Assembly: GCA_000802095.1 (NCBI GenBank)
Contig: JUEB01000026.1
Span: 124,001 to 188,000, forward strand
Reading direction: 5' to 3'
Source: Peptococcaceae bacterium BICA1-7
GTDB taxonomy: Bacteria > Bacillota > Desulfotomaculia > Desulfotomaculales > Desulfocucumaceae
Length of the DNA: 64,000 nt
Shown piece after piece: positions 8,477-16,748 of this stretch; position 1 is the first letter of the stretch; the number at the start of each line of letters is the position of its first letter. The translations under genes and the position numbers were made by a program. The notes beneath the pieces were generated by a model, which saw nothing but the letters and a program-made list of their open reading frames with translations, made no database searches and was not told the DNA's origin.

Positions 8477-8568
8477 ACAATTAACTGTTGTTTCTTCAAT
8501 TAAAACACCCCGCCGCAAATTGCCATAGAGGGGCATTGTGTATTTTAACCAATGGCGGCACTGCTAAT

Positions 8569-9108
8569 TCATTCTCTTACCAGCCCTGCCCCAACCTCCA
8601 GGGCCTTTAGATTTATTGGGATCATTTTATGGTGGTGGGGCGGAAGCACCTCATAGAGAGATTTTTCCACCGCCCCGGTGGTTACTACCCTGGTAAGTTC
8701 CAGGAGCGCCCCCAGAATAATGTTGTTGGCCACCTTGCTGCTGCCTATCTCCTCGGCCATATCATTGGCCGGGATATAAAAAGTGCGGACATCGGCCCGG
8801 GTGGCCTTTATATTTATAAGAGAGCTGTTTACAAATATTATCCCTCCCGGAACAACCACCTTTTCAAACTTTTCCAGGGAGGGCCTGTTCATGGCTATAA
8901 GCACAGTGGGCTCACTTACCACCGGAGAGCTGATGGGGCTGTCAGCTATGGTTACCCCGCAGTTGGCTGTGCCCCCCCTCATCTCCGGGCCGTAGGAGGG
9001 TATCCAGGCCACATGCTTGCCCTCCACCATTCCCGAGTAGGCCAGAAGCTGGCCGGTGGAAAGCACTCCCTGACCGCCGAAGCCTGCTATAAGTATTCCT
9101 TCATGCAT
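8569..9108 (-). CDS. korC: 2-oxoacid:ferredoxin oxidoreductase, gamma subunit
   Basis: 179 residues of the POR/KOR gamma family: GFGGQGVLSTGQLLA near residue 9, SYGPEMRGGTANCGVTI near 38 and a conserved N-R-P-S near 75. The gamma subunit docks on the catalytic core of the CoA-dependent 2-oxoacid oxidoreductase. Its start is one base from the end of the beta-subunit gene. Last gene of a ferredoxin-alpha-beta-gamma operon followed by a clear terminator. Whether the substrate is 2-oxoglutarate (Kor) or branched-chain 2-oxoacids (Vor) cannot be told from sequence alone. Confidence 0.85.
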   Translation of the reverse strand: MHEGILIAGFGGQGVLSTGQLLAYSGMVEGKHVAWIPSYGPEMRGGTANCGVTIADSPISSPVVSEPTVLIAMNRPSLEKFEKVVVPGGIIFVNSSLINIKATRADVRTFYIPANDMAEEIGSSKVANNIILGALLELTRVVTTGAVEKSLYEVLPPHHHKMIPINLKALEVGAGLVRE

Positions 9109-9855
9109 CTAAATCACCTCCGCAGGCTTCTTGAATTCTCCCAGAGGATAATAGGGAAGCATGTTATCTTCCAGCCACTTGAGGGCTTTAAGAGGTGGCA
9201 GGCCCCAGTTGGTGGGGCAGGATGAAAGCACCTCCACTATAGAGAAGCCAAGACCGGCAATTTGCACTTCAAAGGCTTTTTTAATAGCTTTTTTTGCCCT
9301 GGTGACATTGGCCGGGTTGTGCAGTGACACCCTGGCGGCATAAGCTGTGCCGTCAAGCACAGATAACATTTCACTCATTCTTACCGGGCTGCCGTTTAAT
9401 TTATGGTCTCTGCCAAAGGGTGTGGTGGTGGTCTTCTGACCCAGCAGCGTGGTGGGGGCCATCTGACCGCCGGTCATGGCATATATGGCATTGTTAATAA
9501 AAATAACTGTAAAATTCTCTCCCCGGGCTGCGGAGTGCACTATTTCACCGGTTCCTATGGCGGCCAGATCGCCGTCCCCCTGGTAGGTAAAAACCACCCG
9601 GTCAGGCAGCACTCTCTTTATGCCCGTGGCCACCGCCGGGGCCCTGCCGTGGGAGGCCTGATAGGCATCACAGTCAAAATATTCATAGCAGAAAACAGAG
9701 CACCCCACCGGCGCCACGGCTATTGCCTTTTCAAAAACTTGAAGCTCGTCAATTACTTCCGCCACCAGCCGGTGAGCTATGCCGTGGGTGCAGCCCGGGC
9801 AGTAGTGAAAGGGCATGTCTTTAAGTGATTTTGGCCTTTCAAACACTTTTTTCAC
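9109..9855 (-). CDS. korB: 2-oxoacid:ferredoxin oxidoreductase, beta subunit (TPP-binding)
   Basis: 248 residues. [13 protein letters not shown] at about 18-30 is the family's conserved cysteine motif. The thiamine-diphosphate/Mg motif is G-D-G-D-L-A-A-I-G near residue 94 followed by the N-N-A-I-Y-A-M-T-G element near 121. The beta subunit binds thiamine diphosphate and carries out oxidative decarboxylation of the 2-oxoacid. It overlaps the alpha-subunit gene by one base. The C-terminal NWGL-P-P segment is typical of 2-oxoglutarate/branched-chain types rather than pyruvate enzymes. Confidence 0.87.
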   Translation of the reverse strand: MKKVFERPKSLKDMPFHYCPGCTHGIAHRLVAEVIDELQVFEKAIAVAPVGCSVFCYEYFDCDAYQASHGRAPAVATGIKRVLPDRVVFTYQGDGDLAAIGTGEIVHSAARGENFTVIFINNAIYAMTGGQMAPTTLLGQKTTTTPFGRDHKLNGSPVRMSEMLSVLDGTAYAARVSLHNPANVTRAKKAIKKAFEVQIAGLGFSIVEVLSSCPTNWGLPPLKALKWLEDNMLPYYPLGEFKKPAEVI

Positions 9856-10919
9856 TAAGCTACACCTCCGTTAAATATTTTTTTTACCTCAGTGTAAACA
9901 TCTCTGGCCACCGGTATCATTCCGCCCACCCGGCCGTAAAAATGGACCGGCCTTTTGCCGTTGACAGAAAGTCTCACATCTTCAACCATCTGGCCCATGT
10001 TCATCTCAACAGTAAGGAAAGACTTAACACTGTCCACAAGCCTGACAATTCCTTTTTCGGGGAAGGGCCACAGTGTAATGGGCCGCAGAAGTCCTACCGG
10101 GAGACCCTCCTCCCTGCACCTATCCACAACTGACTTACAGATACGGGCCGAGGTTCCGAAGGCCACCATAACCATTTCAGCACCTTCGGTGCGGTATTCC
10201 TCCCAGCGCTGCTCAGCTTCCTTTATCCCCGTGTATTTTTTTTCCAGCTTAAAGTTGTGCACCTCGCAGTTTTCCGGAACAATATAGAGAGAGTTAATTA
10301 ATCTTTTTTCTTTCCCCCTTAGCCTTCCGGTGACTGCCCAGGGTTTTTCCGGCAGCTCAAAAGGCTTTTGGTCACCTATCTCAACGGGCTCCATCATCTG
10401 TCCCAGCACCCCGTCGCCCATAAGCATAACAGGGTTCCTGTATTTGTCCGACAGGTCAAAGGCGTCCTGCATTAAGTCAATTATCTCCTGCACAGAGGCA
10501 GGGGCTAAAACTATGAGCCGGTAGTCACCATGACCGCCACCCTTGGTGGCCTGGAAATAGTCCGACTGGGCAGGGGCAATATTGCCCAGGCCGGGACCTC
10601 CCCGGATCATATTCACTATCACGCAGGGAAGCTCAGCCCCTGCCAGGTAGGATATGCCCTCCTGCATAAGGCTTATGCCGGGGCCGGAGGAAGAGGTCAT
10701 CACCCTGGCGCCGGTGCCGGCGGCCCCAAATACCATGTTGATTGAGGCAACCTCACTTTCCGCCTGCAGGTATAGCCCGCCCACTTCCGGCATTCTTTTG
10801 GCAAGGTAGTGGGGCAGTTCGCTCTGCGGTGTTATGGGATATCCGAAAAAATAGCGGCAGCCTGCTCTTACAGCGCCTTCGCCAATAGCCTCGTTGCCTT
10901 TCATGAGTATCTTAGCCAA
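9855..10919 (-). CDS. korA: 2-oxoacid:ferredoxin oxidoreductase, alpha subunit (KorA/VorB type)
   Basis: 354 residues. The N-terminal pyrimidine-binding domain contains [25 protein letters not shown]-like sequence, with the P-I-T-P-Q-S-E motif near 29-35, and [14 protein letters not shown] near 75. A C-terminal transketolase-like domain follows ([12 protein letters not shown] near 252). Length and motifs fit the separate alpha subunit of four-subunit enzymes. It overlaps the ferredoxin gene by 8 bases at its start. The complex conserves energy by reducing ferredoxin while making acyl-CoA, or runs in the reverse direction for carboxylation. Confidence 0.87.
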   Translation of the reverse strand: MAKILMKGNEAIGEGAVRAGCRYFFGYPITPQSELPHYLAKRMPEVGGLYLQAESEVASINMVFGAAGTGARVMTSSSGPGISLMQEGISYLAGAELPCVIVNMIRGGPGLGNIAPAQSDYFQATKGGGHGDYRLIVLAPASVQEIIDLMQDAFDLSDKYRNPVMLMGDGVLGQMMEPVEIGDQKPFELPEKPWAVTGRLRGKEKRLINSLYIVPENCEVHNFKLEKKYTGIKEAEQRWEEYRTEGAEMVMVAFGTSARICKSVVDRCREEGLPVGLLRPITLWPFPEKGIVRLVDSVKSFLTVEMNMGQMVEDVRLSVNGKRPVHFYGRVGGMIPVARDVYTEVKKIFNGGVA

Positions 10920-11133
10920 CCTTTTTTTCCTCCTTCTCCACCTCTATAACCACGTCCGGGCACATCATGGCGCAGATGGCGCAGCCCGTGCACTTTTCTA
11001 TCTCGACTACAGTGGCCGGGTGAAACCCCATGGCGTTGATATGATCAGCCATAACCACTATCCCCTTGGGACAGAAATTTTTACAAAGTTCACAGCCTTT
11101 GCACCTGTCCTCCCTGAAAGTAACCCTGGGCAA
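10912..11133 (-). CDS. korD: 4Fe-4S ferredoxin subunit of the 2-oxoacid oxidoreductase
   Basis: 73 residues with two complete C-x2-C-x2-C-x3-C-P motifs (CKGCELCKNFCP and CTGCAICAMMCP), so two [4Fe-4S] clusters. As the first gene of the operon it corresponds to the delta subunit that passes electrons to soluble ferredoxin. TTG start with a GGAGAGGG site upstream. The tail VEVEKEEKK is charged. Confidence 0.85.
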   Translation of the reverse strand: MPRVTFREDRCKGCELCKNFCPKGIVVMADHINAMGFHPATVVEIEKCTGCAICAMMCPDVVIEVEKEEKKVG

Positions 11134-11221
11134 TGACCCTCTCCCCTTCCTGTTTGCATAAATTTATTTGTAAATATCTCAATGGACATATGACTAACGG
11201 ACTCGGCAAAAAACAATGCTG

Positions 11222-11905
11222 CTACTTCCTTTTCCAGGGCGGCTCCATATAGGTGTCGATAGGGAATATTAGGGATTTATCACCAAATAGCTCTTTTACA
11301 TTACTGTAAATATCCCTCTTGACCACGGTGAACAGCACTGGTATGCCTGTTTGTTCAGCTACAGACGATACTGTGCGGTACCCTTCCAAAACTGTTTCCG
11401 GGCTGGTCTCCATTCCAAGGTTGGTATTGCAGACAAGTCCACCTGCCTTAAGCCCCGAGGCTTTCTCTATGCTGCTCAGGTATTTTATAATTCCTTCAGT
11501 GTCACCGGTAAATGGTCGGCAGGTGTTAGCCACAAAGATCATTGAAAAATCCTCATGTGCCAGCAGATCCCTGTACCTTCCCAGGGCTACCGCCCCCACA
11601 TCATCACCGCCCACATCAAAAATTCCGGTATGCTGACGGTTTTCAATGACTCCCTTAATAGCCGGGGATAAGGCTGGAAGATCCGCAAAAGACAGGTCTC
11701 CTATAGGAGTTAAAACATTAAGGCCCATTTCCTCAAGCTTATCCCTTACCAGCCTGGTGCGGAAATACGGGTTAATAATATCAAGGTCCACCAGGTATGT
11801 TTTTTTCCCCTGGTGGGCCATGCTAAGGGCCAGATTTATGGCAATTTCAGTTTTCCCGCTGCCCAGATTACCCGTAATAATACTTATTCTTTTCTGTAGG
11901 GGCAT
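11222..11905 (-). CDS. P-loop ATPase of the MinD/CobQ-like superfamily linked to the oxidoreductase operon
   Basis: About 227 residues. The ATG at 11905 is chosen because GGTGGAG lies about 9 bases upstream; a GTG at 11923 is possible but has no ribosome site. The Walker A motif is G-N-L-G-S-G-K-T near residue 12, followed by YLVDLDIINPYFRTRL and the Walker-B-like FDVGGDDVGA near 93. The N-terminal fold looks like MinD/ArsA-type deviant ATPases that use dimerisation. The substrate is unknown. It is transcribed just upstream of the ferredoxin gene (88-base gap), so a maturation or assembly role for the Fe-S oxidoreductase is a reasonable inference. Confidence 0.6.
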   Translation of the reverse strand: MPLQKRISIITGNLGSGKTEIAINLALSMAHQGKKTYLVDLDIINPYFRTRLVRDKLEEMGLNVLTPIGDLSFADLPALSPAIKGVIENRQHTGIFDVGGDDVGAVALGRYRDLLAHEDFSMIFVANTCRPFTGDTEGIIKYLSSIEKASGLKAGGLVCNTNLGMETSPETVLEGYRTVSSVAEQTGIPVLFTVVKRDIYSNVKELFGDKSLIFPIDTYMEPPWKRK

Positions 11906-11963
11906 ACTGATTATCTCCACCAAATCAATACCTGTGCTCTCACTATTTGTTGAATTATTTTTT

Positions 11964-11972
11964 TTTCGACGA
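11964..11972 (-). promoter_or_regulatory. Candidate Spo0A box upstream of the P-loop ATPase
   Basis: The minus strand reads TTCGTCGAA, one mismatch from the Spo0A box TTTGTCGAA, followed by an A run. It lies about 60 bases upstream of the ATPase start. A single 9-mer is weak evidence. Confidence 0.3.
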
Positions 11973-12042
11973 AGGCAGTTTGAATTCCTCTGATACTTTA
12001 AACCTTTTACAACATATATAAATTATTATTTATATTTTTTGT

Positions 12043-12897
12043 CTAATTTTCGTTTCTGTTCCTTCCCAGCATGTCTAAAAAATTTAACATTCTGTTGGAA
12101 GCTATTATGCCGGTCAGGGAATATTTCTCTGAAATGATATTGACGGCAGCCAGTGTAAGCAGATACGCCAACTTTGCCTCCACGCTGAAAAGCCAGATCA
12201 CTGACAGCCCCATAACTGCTCCCAGGGCGTTGGCCCCGGCATCCCCCATCATGGCCCTTCCCTTCAGATCAGCCGGCAGATAGGCCGCCAGGCAGCCGGC
12301 GGTGAGCGCTAAAAAAACTACCGGGGGACTGGTGCTGAACAAAAAAATAATCACTGCGGCCGTGGCCAGATACACCTTCCCGGCCCTCCCGGGCCTGAGA
12401 TCCAAAAGGTTATAGGTGTTCACCGACAATGCCAGCGCCAGCGCGTCCAGAGGTATTATGGCCAGCCTCCCAGGACCGGCATTGTTCAATAAGGAAATGT
12501 ATACAGCCGCCAGTCCTCCTCCCAGAGCTTTTACAGCGCCGGTGGTCGGCCTTCCCTCAATAAGGCTTTTAATATGGCCCTTAAAGCCCCTGTATTTACC
12601 GTCACCCCAGCAGTCATCCATAAGTCCAAGCAGGGTGTAAAATGTCAGTGTGAAAAGAAATAAAGAGGATAATTGTGTCAGTCTTCCGGAAAGGGCAAAT
12701 AAAAATAATGGGGAGGCAGCTGTGGCCCCCAAATAAAAAATAACCCCTGCGCCAGTGGGAATCTCCCTGCCGGTATAGTTCCTTTTACAGAAGCCCGCAC
12801 TGGTTATTATATCCAGCATGCTTTTGTTTATAAGGCTCACTGCTCCATATCCTGCTGCCAGCAATACCGCAGCTGTCACTGACACATCAGATACCAA
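12043..12897 (-). CDS. MraY/WecA-like glycosyl-1-phosphate transferase family protein
   Basis: 284 residues with about nine membrane helices. Family landmarks are REIPTGAGVIFYL near residue 45, the Asp pair in GLMDDCWGD near 91-95, a VNTYNLLDLRPGR segment near 160 (MraY-type N-x-x-N-x-x-D loop) and MMGDAGANALGAVMG near 217. Such enzymes load a sugar phosphate onto undecaprenyl phosphate at the inner membrane face. It is shorter than MraY and grouped with SteA/SteB and a glycosyltransferase rather than mur genes, so it is probably a dedicated wall-polymer initiator or a divergent paralogue. TTG start with GGTGATGG upstream. Last gene of its cluster on this strand. Confidence 0.7.
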   Translation of the reverse strand: MVSDVSVTAAVLLAAGYGAVSLINKSMLDIITSAGFCKRNYTGREIPTGAGVIFYLGATAASPLFLFALSGRLTQLSSLFLFTLTFYTLLGLMDDCWGDGKYRGFKGHIKSLIEGRPTTGAVKALGGGLAAVYISLLNNAGPGRLAIIPLDALALALSVNTYNLLDLRPGRAGKVYLATAAVIIFLFSTSPPVVFLALTAGCLAAYLPADLKGRAMMGDAGANALGAVMGLSVIWLFSVEAKLAYLLTLAAVNIISEKYSLTGIIASNRMLNFLDMLGRNRNEN

Positions 12898-12906
12898 AGT
12901 ATTCCA

Positions 12907-13584
12907 TCACCCGCACCATCTGTAATGTTTAAACAATGTCCCGGCAACATTAATAAACTGCCTTCCCCTGTGAAGAAATCCTCTGACATCTCTTCCGGTT
13001 TCCCGGTGAAACATATCCACTGGGACTTCGATAATGCTGTAGCCCCTCCTGGCCGCCTTCAGGGTAAGATCCACCTCAACTCCGAAGCCGCCTGCCAAAG
13101 GAACCGAGTCAAAGAACAGAGCTGTTTTCATGGCCCTCTGCCCGGACAGTGGAGCCTCCATACGAATACCCGTAAAAAACTTTATTCCTGCCCTGGCCAG
13201 CCCTTTTACCATGCCCAGGCCTGCTTTACCGGCAGCCCTGGGGAAGACAGCCACTGTCATATCAGCCCTTCCCGTAAGAACAGGCTCAACCAGTTTTTCC
13301 GCGCCAGCAGCGCTTTTACCCAGGTCCGCATCCAACAGCAAAAGAACATCGCCTGTTATATAGCCGGACCCCATGTTAAGGGCGCCTCCTTTGCCAATAT
13401 TCTTGCCCGCCGACACCACCACCGCACCGGATCTGGCTGCAATGGCCGCTGTCATGTCTGCCGAGCCGTCATCTATGACTATTACCTTTCCTACACCATC
13501 TATGGCCAGGGCTGCCAAAACAGTTTCACCTATGGCGCCCTCCTCATTATAGGCAGGTATCAGCACTGTCACTCTATCTTGCAT
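12907..13584 (-). CDS. Family 2 glycosyltransferase
   Basis: About 225 residues. The ATG at 13584 is preferred: GGAG lies about 10 bases upstream and the protein then begins directly with MQDRVTVLIPAYNEEG. GT-A motifs are VIDDGSADMT, NIGKGGALNMG, LLLDADLG (the D-x-D metal site) and a C-terminal EVPVDMFHRETGRD. It overlaps the SteB-like gene by 11 bases and ends 9 bases before the MraY-like gene, so the four genes form one unit. It probably transfers a sugar to the lipid carrier made by its neighbour (inference). Confidence 0.75.
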   Translation of the reverse strand: MQDRVTVLIPAYNEEGAIGETVLAALAIDGVGKVIVIDDGSADMTAAIAARSGAVVVSAGKNIGKGGALNMGSGYITGDVLLLLDADLGKSAAGAEKLVEPVLTGRADMTVAVFPRAAGKAGLGMVKGLARAGIKFFTGIRMEAPLSGQRAMKTALFFDSVPLAGGFGVEVDLTLKAARRGYSIIEVPVDMFHRETGRDVRGFLHRGRQFINVAGTLFKHYRWCG

Positions 13585-14446
13585 TGACAACAACTCCGTA
13601 ATCAATATCCGGCAAAATCTTCTTTGCGGTGGACTTTATGCCGTAGCTGCCCGGCCTTCCCTCAATGGCGTATACCAGCGCCACCAGACCCGGCACGGTA
13701 TCTATATTATCGATAGTAGTAATCTTTTTACCCTGATACAAATTCATCAGGGAAACAGGTATACAGCTCTCTTCAACCCCGAAAACATTTATGTTTTGAG
13801 ACAGAAAATAGTCTATTATGTCACCGTCCAGGCTTTTGGGCCTGCTTTCGCCACTGTCACGGCGGCCTCCTATCAATACAACATCGGTTAGCCGGCCTCC
13901 ATACAGCCCTTCTTTTTTAATTGGCGCCAGTACATCTACTATCGCCGTGTCTCCGGTCAAAACCGCCCGGGAGATCTCCCTGCCAATTCTGAGGCTTTTC
14001 TCTGTCTCAACGGCCCAATTATTGCCGTCGGCCCGGGAGATCCCTTCAGGGCTAAAGTCAAGTTCCCCCAGTAGTGTAACCGAATGTATGTCTGCGCCGG
14101 CAGCTTTAAGTGTTCCGGTAAGCTCTGCCGGGGCAGCAACGCCATTAATATCTATAACAGCAATATTTCTATCCTTCAGTCTGTCTGAAACCAGAGTTGG
14201 CAATACCTGCCTCTCAAATTTAACCTGTATGTTGTTCTGCATCTCCAGTGATCCTATCCTGGACCGTAGTGACTGGTTGTTCTTTTTTAATTGATCCAGC
14301 TGTGACTCAAGACTTGTAGTTAGCTGGGACTGACTATTGGCCAGAGAGTCCTCCCAGGGCACCGCACAGCCTATGAGCATACCCAGTCCCAGAGCCAGAA
14401 AAACAGCCACCAGCGAGGCTAAATGGTATTTGAGGTTAATGAACAT
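13574..14446 (-). CDS. SteB/MctB-like membrane-anchored coiled-coil protein (copper transporter family)
   Basis: 290 residues. One N-terminal membrane helix (about 9-27, with VFLALGLGMLIGCAV) is followed by a coiled coil (about 36-68, rich in Q, S and L) and an extracytoplasmic alpha/beta domain. Databases label this family copper transporter after mycobacterial MctB, but in Corynebacterium the equivalent SteB works with SteA in cytokinesis and cell separation. Its place directly after the SteA gene (21-base gap) favours the SteB role. No copper-binding His/Met cluster is evident. Confidence 0.65.
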   Translation of the reverse strand: MFINLKYHLASLVAVFLALGLGMLIGCAVPWEDSLANSQSQLTTSLESQLDQLKKNNQSLRSRIGSLEMQNNIQVKFERQVLPTLVSDRLKDRNIAVIDINGVAAPAELTGTLKAAGADIHSVTLLGELDFSPEGISRADGNNWAVETEKSLRIGREISRAVLTGDTAIVDVLAPIKKEGLYGGRLTDVVLIGGRRDSGESRPKSLDGDIIDYFLSQNINVFGVEESCIPVSLMNLYQGKKITTIDNIDTVPGLVALVYAIEGRPGSYGIKSTAKKILPDIDYGVVVNAR

Positions 14447-14467
14447 TAAAACATCTCCCAGATATGG

Positions 14468-15589
14468 TTATATGCCCAGGTAAAGCCTGAACTGCAAATA
14501 TAAGAGCCTTATTATTCCCCGGGCCGGTGTGGAAAGAAGCATAATCATAATGGCCGGTATTAGTGCGGCCAGGGTTATTTGAGCCAATTGGCAGGCCTTT
14601 ACCCTGCTTTTGTAAAGCCTGCTCACCCCCTTGGCGTCCACCAGCTTAGAGCCCACCCTGAGCCTTACCAGAAAAGTGCTGGCCATTCCCTTTCTGCCCT
14701 TGTCAAGAAAATCAAAAATATTGGAATGGGCCCCCACCAGTACAATAAGCTCAGCGCCCTTTTCGTGGGCCAGAAGCATGGCAATATCCTCACTGGTTCC
14801 CGGGGCAATGAATTGTATAGCTTCAAGGCCCAGGCTGCTTATCCTGACCAGTGCAGGCGATCTTCCATCCCTGTAGGCGTGGGCGATAAGCTCGGCGCCG
14901 CAAGTAAGTGTGCTGTCGCTGACGCTGTCCATGTCCCCAATAATAATGTCCGGAGAATAACCCAGTTCTTTTAGCGTGTCGGCCCCTCCGTCAACACCTA
15001 TAAGGACCGGCTTTACCTCGTCTATATAATGTCTTATGGCCTTAAGGTCATTCCTGAAGTCCTGGCCCCTGACCACTATAAGCACGTGTTTTCCGGCTAT
15101 ACAGTTTTTTATGTCGGGAATTTGGCAGTCGCCGCTAACAAGCTCCATTTCATTGCGGGCATATTCCAGTGTGTTGCATACAAAATCGTGTATAAGGCTG
15201 TGCATGTTGCTTTTTAGTGATTCCATCTCTTCATTTATCTGCTTAAGATCCAGTATTCTGCCGGACGCCACAACCCTGTTTTTGCAAACCACCCGATCTC
15301 CGGTAATCTCAATGTTATCGCCGTCCAATATATTCATCATTATATCCTTGCCCACATTATCCAGCAGCAAAATTCCGGAGGATACCAGAATAAAGGGTCC
15401 TCCATTGGGATACCGGTCACTTAAGGAAGGTGAGGCGTTTATAACCGCCTTTATCCTTTTCTCAGCAAGACTATGAGCGGCCAGGTCATCCAGTTCACCG
15501 TGATCAATGACAGCTATATCGCCGGGATTAAGACGTTTGACCAGATTCTTGGTGACGCCGTCCACCCTGGCGGTGCCCCGTATAGCCAT
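14468..15589 (-). CDS. steA: SteA-like putative cytokinetic ring protein (thiamin pyrophosphokinase-related)
   Basis: 373 residues. The central region resembles thiamin pyrophosphokinase (GVDGGADTLKELGYSPDIIIGDMDSVSD, roughly 195-222), but the catalytic context is different. The N-terminal domain carries DIAVIDHGELDDLAA, and the C-terminus has two hydrophobic segments (about 325-350) for membrane attachment. This three-part architecture is that of SteA proteins, which localise with the division ring in Corynebacterium. First gene of a SteA-SteB-GT-MraY-like unit lying directly downstream of spo0A and separated from it by a terminator. Confidence 0.75.
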   Translation of the reverse strand: MAIRGTARVDGVTKNLVKRLNPGDIAVIDHGELDDLAAHSLAEKRIKAVINASPSLSDRYPNGGPFILVSSGILLLDNVGKDIMMNILDGDNIEITGDRVVCKNRVVASGRILDLKQINEEMESLKSNMHSLIHDFVCNTLEYARNEMELVSGDCQIPDIKNCIAGKHVLIVVRGQDFRNDLKAIRHYIDEVKPVLIGVDGGADTLKELGYSPDIIIGDMDSVSDSTLTCGAELIAHAYRDGRSPALVRISSLGLEAIQFIAPGTSEDIAMLLAHEKGAELIVLVGAHSNIFDFLDKGRKGMASTFLVRLRVGSKLVDAKGVSRLYKSRVKACQLAQITLAALIPAIMIMLLSTPARGIIRLLYLQFRLYLGI

Positions 15590-15650
15590 GCTCTTCCTCC
15601 TTTTTATTACCTATAGTTTGAAGAAAAACAGTCTAATTATGCCATAAAAA

Positions 15651-15717
15651 TAAAAAAAACTGGCCTGAAGCCAGTTTTTTACTGCGAGATGGCGCCGCCC
15701 ACAGGGCGGTTTTTTTA
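15651..15717 (-). terminator. Terminator pair downstream of spo0A
   Basis: Two hairpins. ACTGGC / GCCAGT at 15659-15675 has T runs on both sides and can terminate either strand. A GC hairpin CCGCCC / GGGCGG at 15695-15709 is followed by T on the plus strand. Together they isolate spo0A from the SteA gene. Confidence 0.75.
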
Positions 15718-16485
15718 GCTTACCTTGGTCTCTATCCTGAGCTTGTCCGCCACCATGGCGATGAACTCGGAGTTTGTGGGCTTGCCTCTTTCCAGATTTA
15801 TGGTGTAGCCGAAGAACTTTGTCATCATCTCCACATTGCCCCGGTCCCAGGCCAGCTCAATGGCGTGACGGATTGCTCTTTCCACTCTGCTGGGGGTAGT
15901 CTGGTATTTTTGAGCAATCATGGGGTAAAGCTCTTTTGTAACGGCGCCCAGCAGGTTTATTTCGTTTATGACCATCAAAATGGCGTCCCTGAGATAGTGA
16001 TAGCCCTTTATATGCGCTGGCACACCCATTTCATGTATTATATTTGTCACCGCTACATCGAGATTTTTGGGTTTTACTGCTGAAATATACTGGTTGGGAT
16101 TGATACCATCCGACAGCTGCCTTATTCTTGAGGCCAGTACAGAAAAGTCAAAGGGCTTTAGTATATAATAGTCAGCTCCCAGTTCTACAGCTCTTTGAGT
16201 TACTGTTTCCTGCCCAAAGGCTGTCAGCATGATTACCCTTGGCCTGTTGGGGATATATCCGGTGGCTAGTTTCTCCAGCACTCCAATGCCGTCAAGATGC
16301 GGCATAATAATATCCAGTACAATTATGTCAGGAGCGTTTTTTTCTATTAGTTCCAATGCCTCGATACCATTATTGGCAATGCCCACCAGAACCAAATCAT
16401 CCTGCTGGCTGATAAATTCCTTTAATAATTCACAAAATTCTCTGTTGTCGTCCGCGATAATAATTTTGATAGCTTTACGCATCAT
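15715..16485 (-). CDS. spo0A: Sporulation master regulator Spo0A
   Basis: 256 residues. A receiver domain at about 1-125 has the acidic pair in IIIADDN, the phosphoryl-acceptor Asp in [13 protein letters not shown] near residue 57, the switch Thr in VIMLTAFG and Lys in YYILKPFD. The Spo0A effector domain follows at about 145-255, with [16 protein letters not shown] and the DNA-recognition stretch [21 protein letters not shown]. It activates early sporulation genes when phosphorylated. The PAS kinase at about 46.2-47.4 kb is a plausible phosphodonor. GCC(G)TC/GTCGAA-like sequence near 16557 on the minus strand could be a weak 0A box for self-regulation, but the match is poor. Confidence 0.95.
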   Translation of the reverse strand: MMRKAIKIIIADDNREFCELLKEFISQQDDLVLVGIANNGIEALELIEKNAPDIIVLDIIMPHLDGIGVLEKLATGYIPNRPRVIMLTAFGQETVTQRAVELGADYYILKPFDFSVLASRIRQLSDGINPNQYISAVKPKNLDVAVTNIIHEMGVPAHIKGYHYLRDAILMVINEINLLGAVTKELYPMIAQKYQTTPSRVERAIRHAIELAWDRGNVEMMTKFFGYTINLERGKPTNSEFIAMVADKLRIETKVS

Positions 16486-16710
16486 TTAAGTTTCCCGCCT
16501 CCTACCAATATTCTTTTTTTCTATTTATTATTTTATATAAGATATTATAGAGATACATTCGACGGTTGCCAATGATCTCCTTCAATGATTTTAAAACTAA
16601 GTTATGATAAATTATTCATTTATATGAACTGAAACTACATATTTTTGAGTTTTAGCATAAATGCCATATATTAAAAAGTTTCCTATAAATACCTACTCAT
16701 TTTAAAGCTC

Positions 16711-16748
16711 GGAAAAAGAATAAAATGAGGTATAAATACCTCATTTTA
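16711..16748 (-). terminator. Terminator of spoIVB
   Basis: A perfect 12-bp stem (TAAAATGAGGTA / TACCTCATTTTA, loop of four) at 16721-16748 overlaps the spoIVB stop codon. The minus strand then reads T-rich. It separates spoIVB from spo0A. Confidence 0.75.

Noticed and set aside
16556-16565. Spo0A box upstream of spo0A
   Set aside because: Only the GTCGAA core matches; too weak to call as a site.
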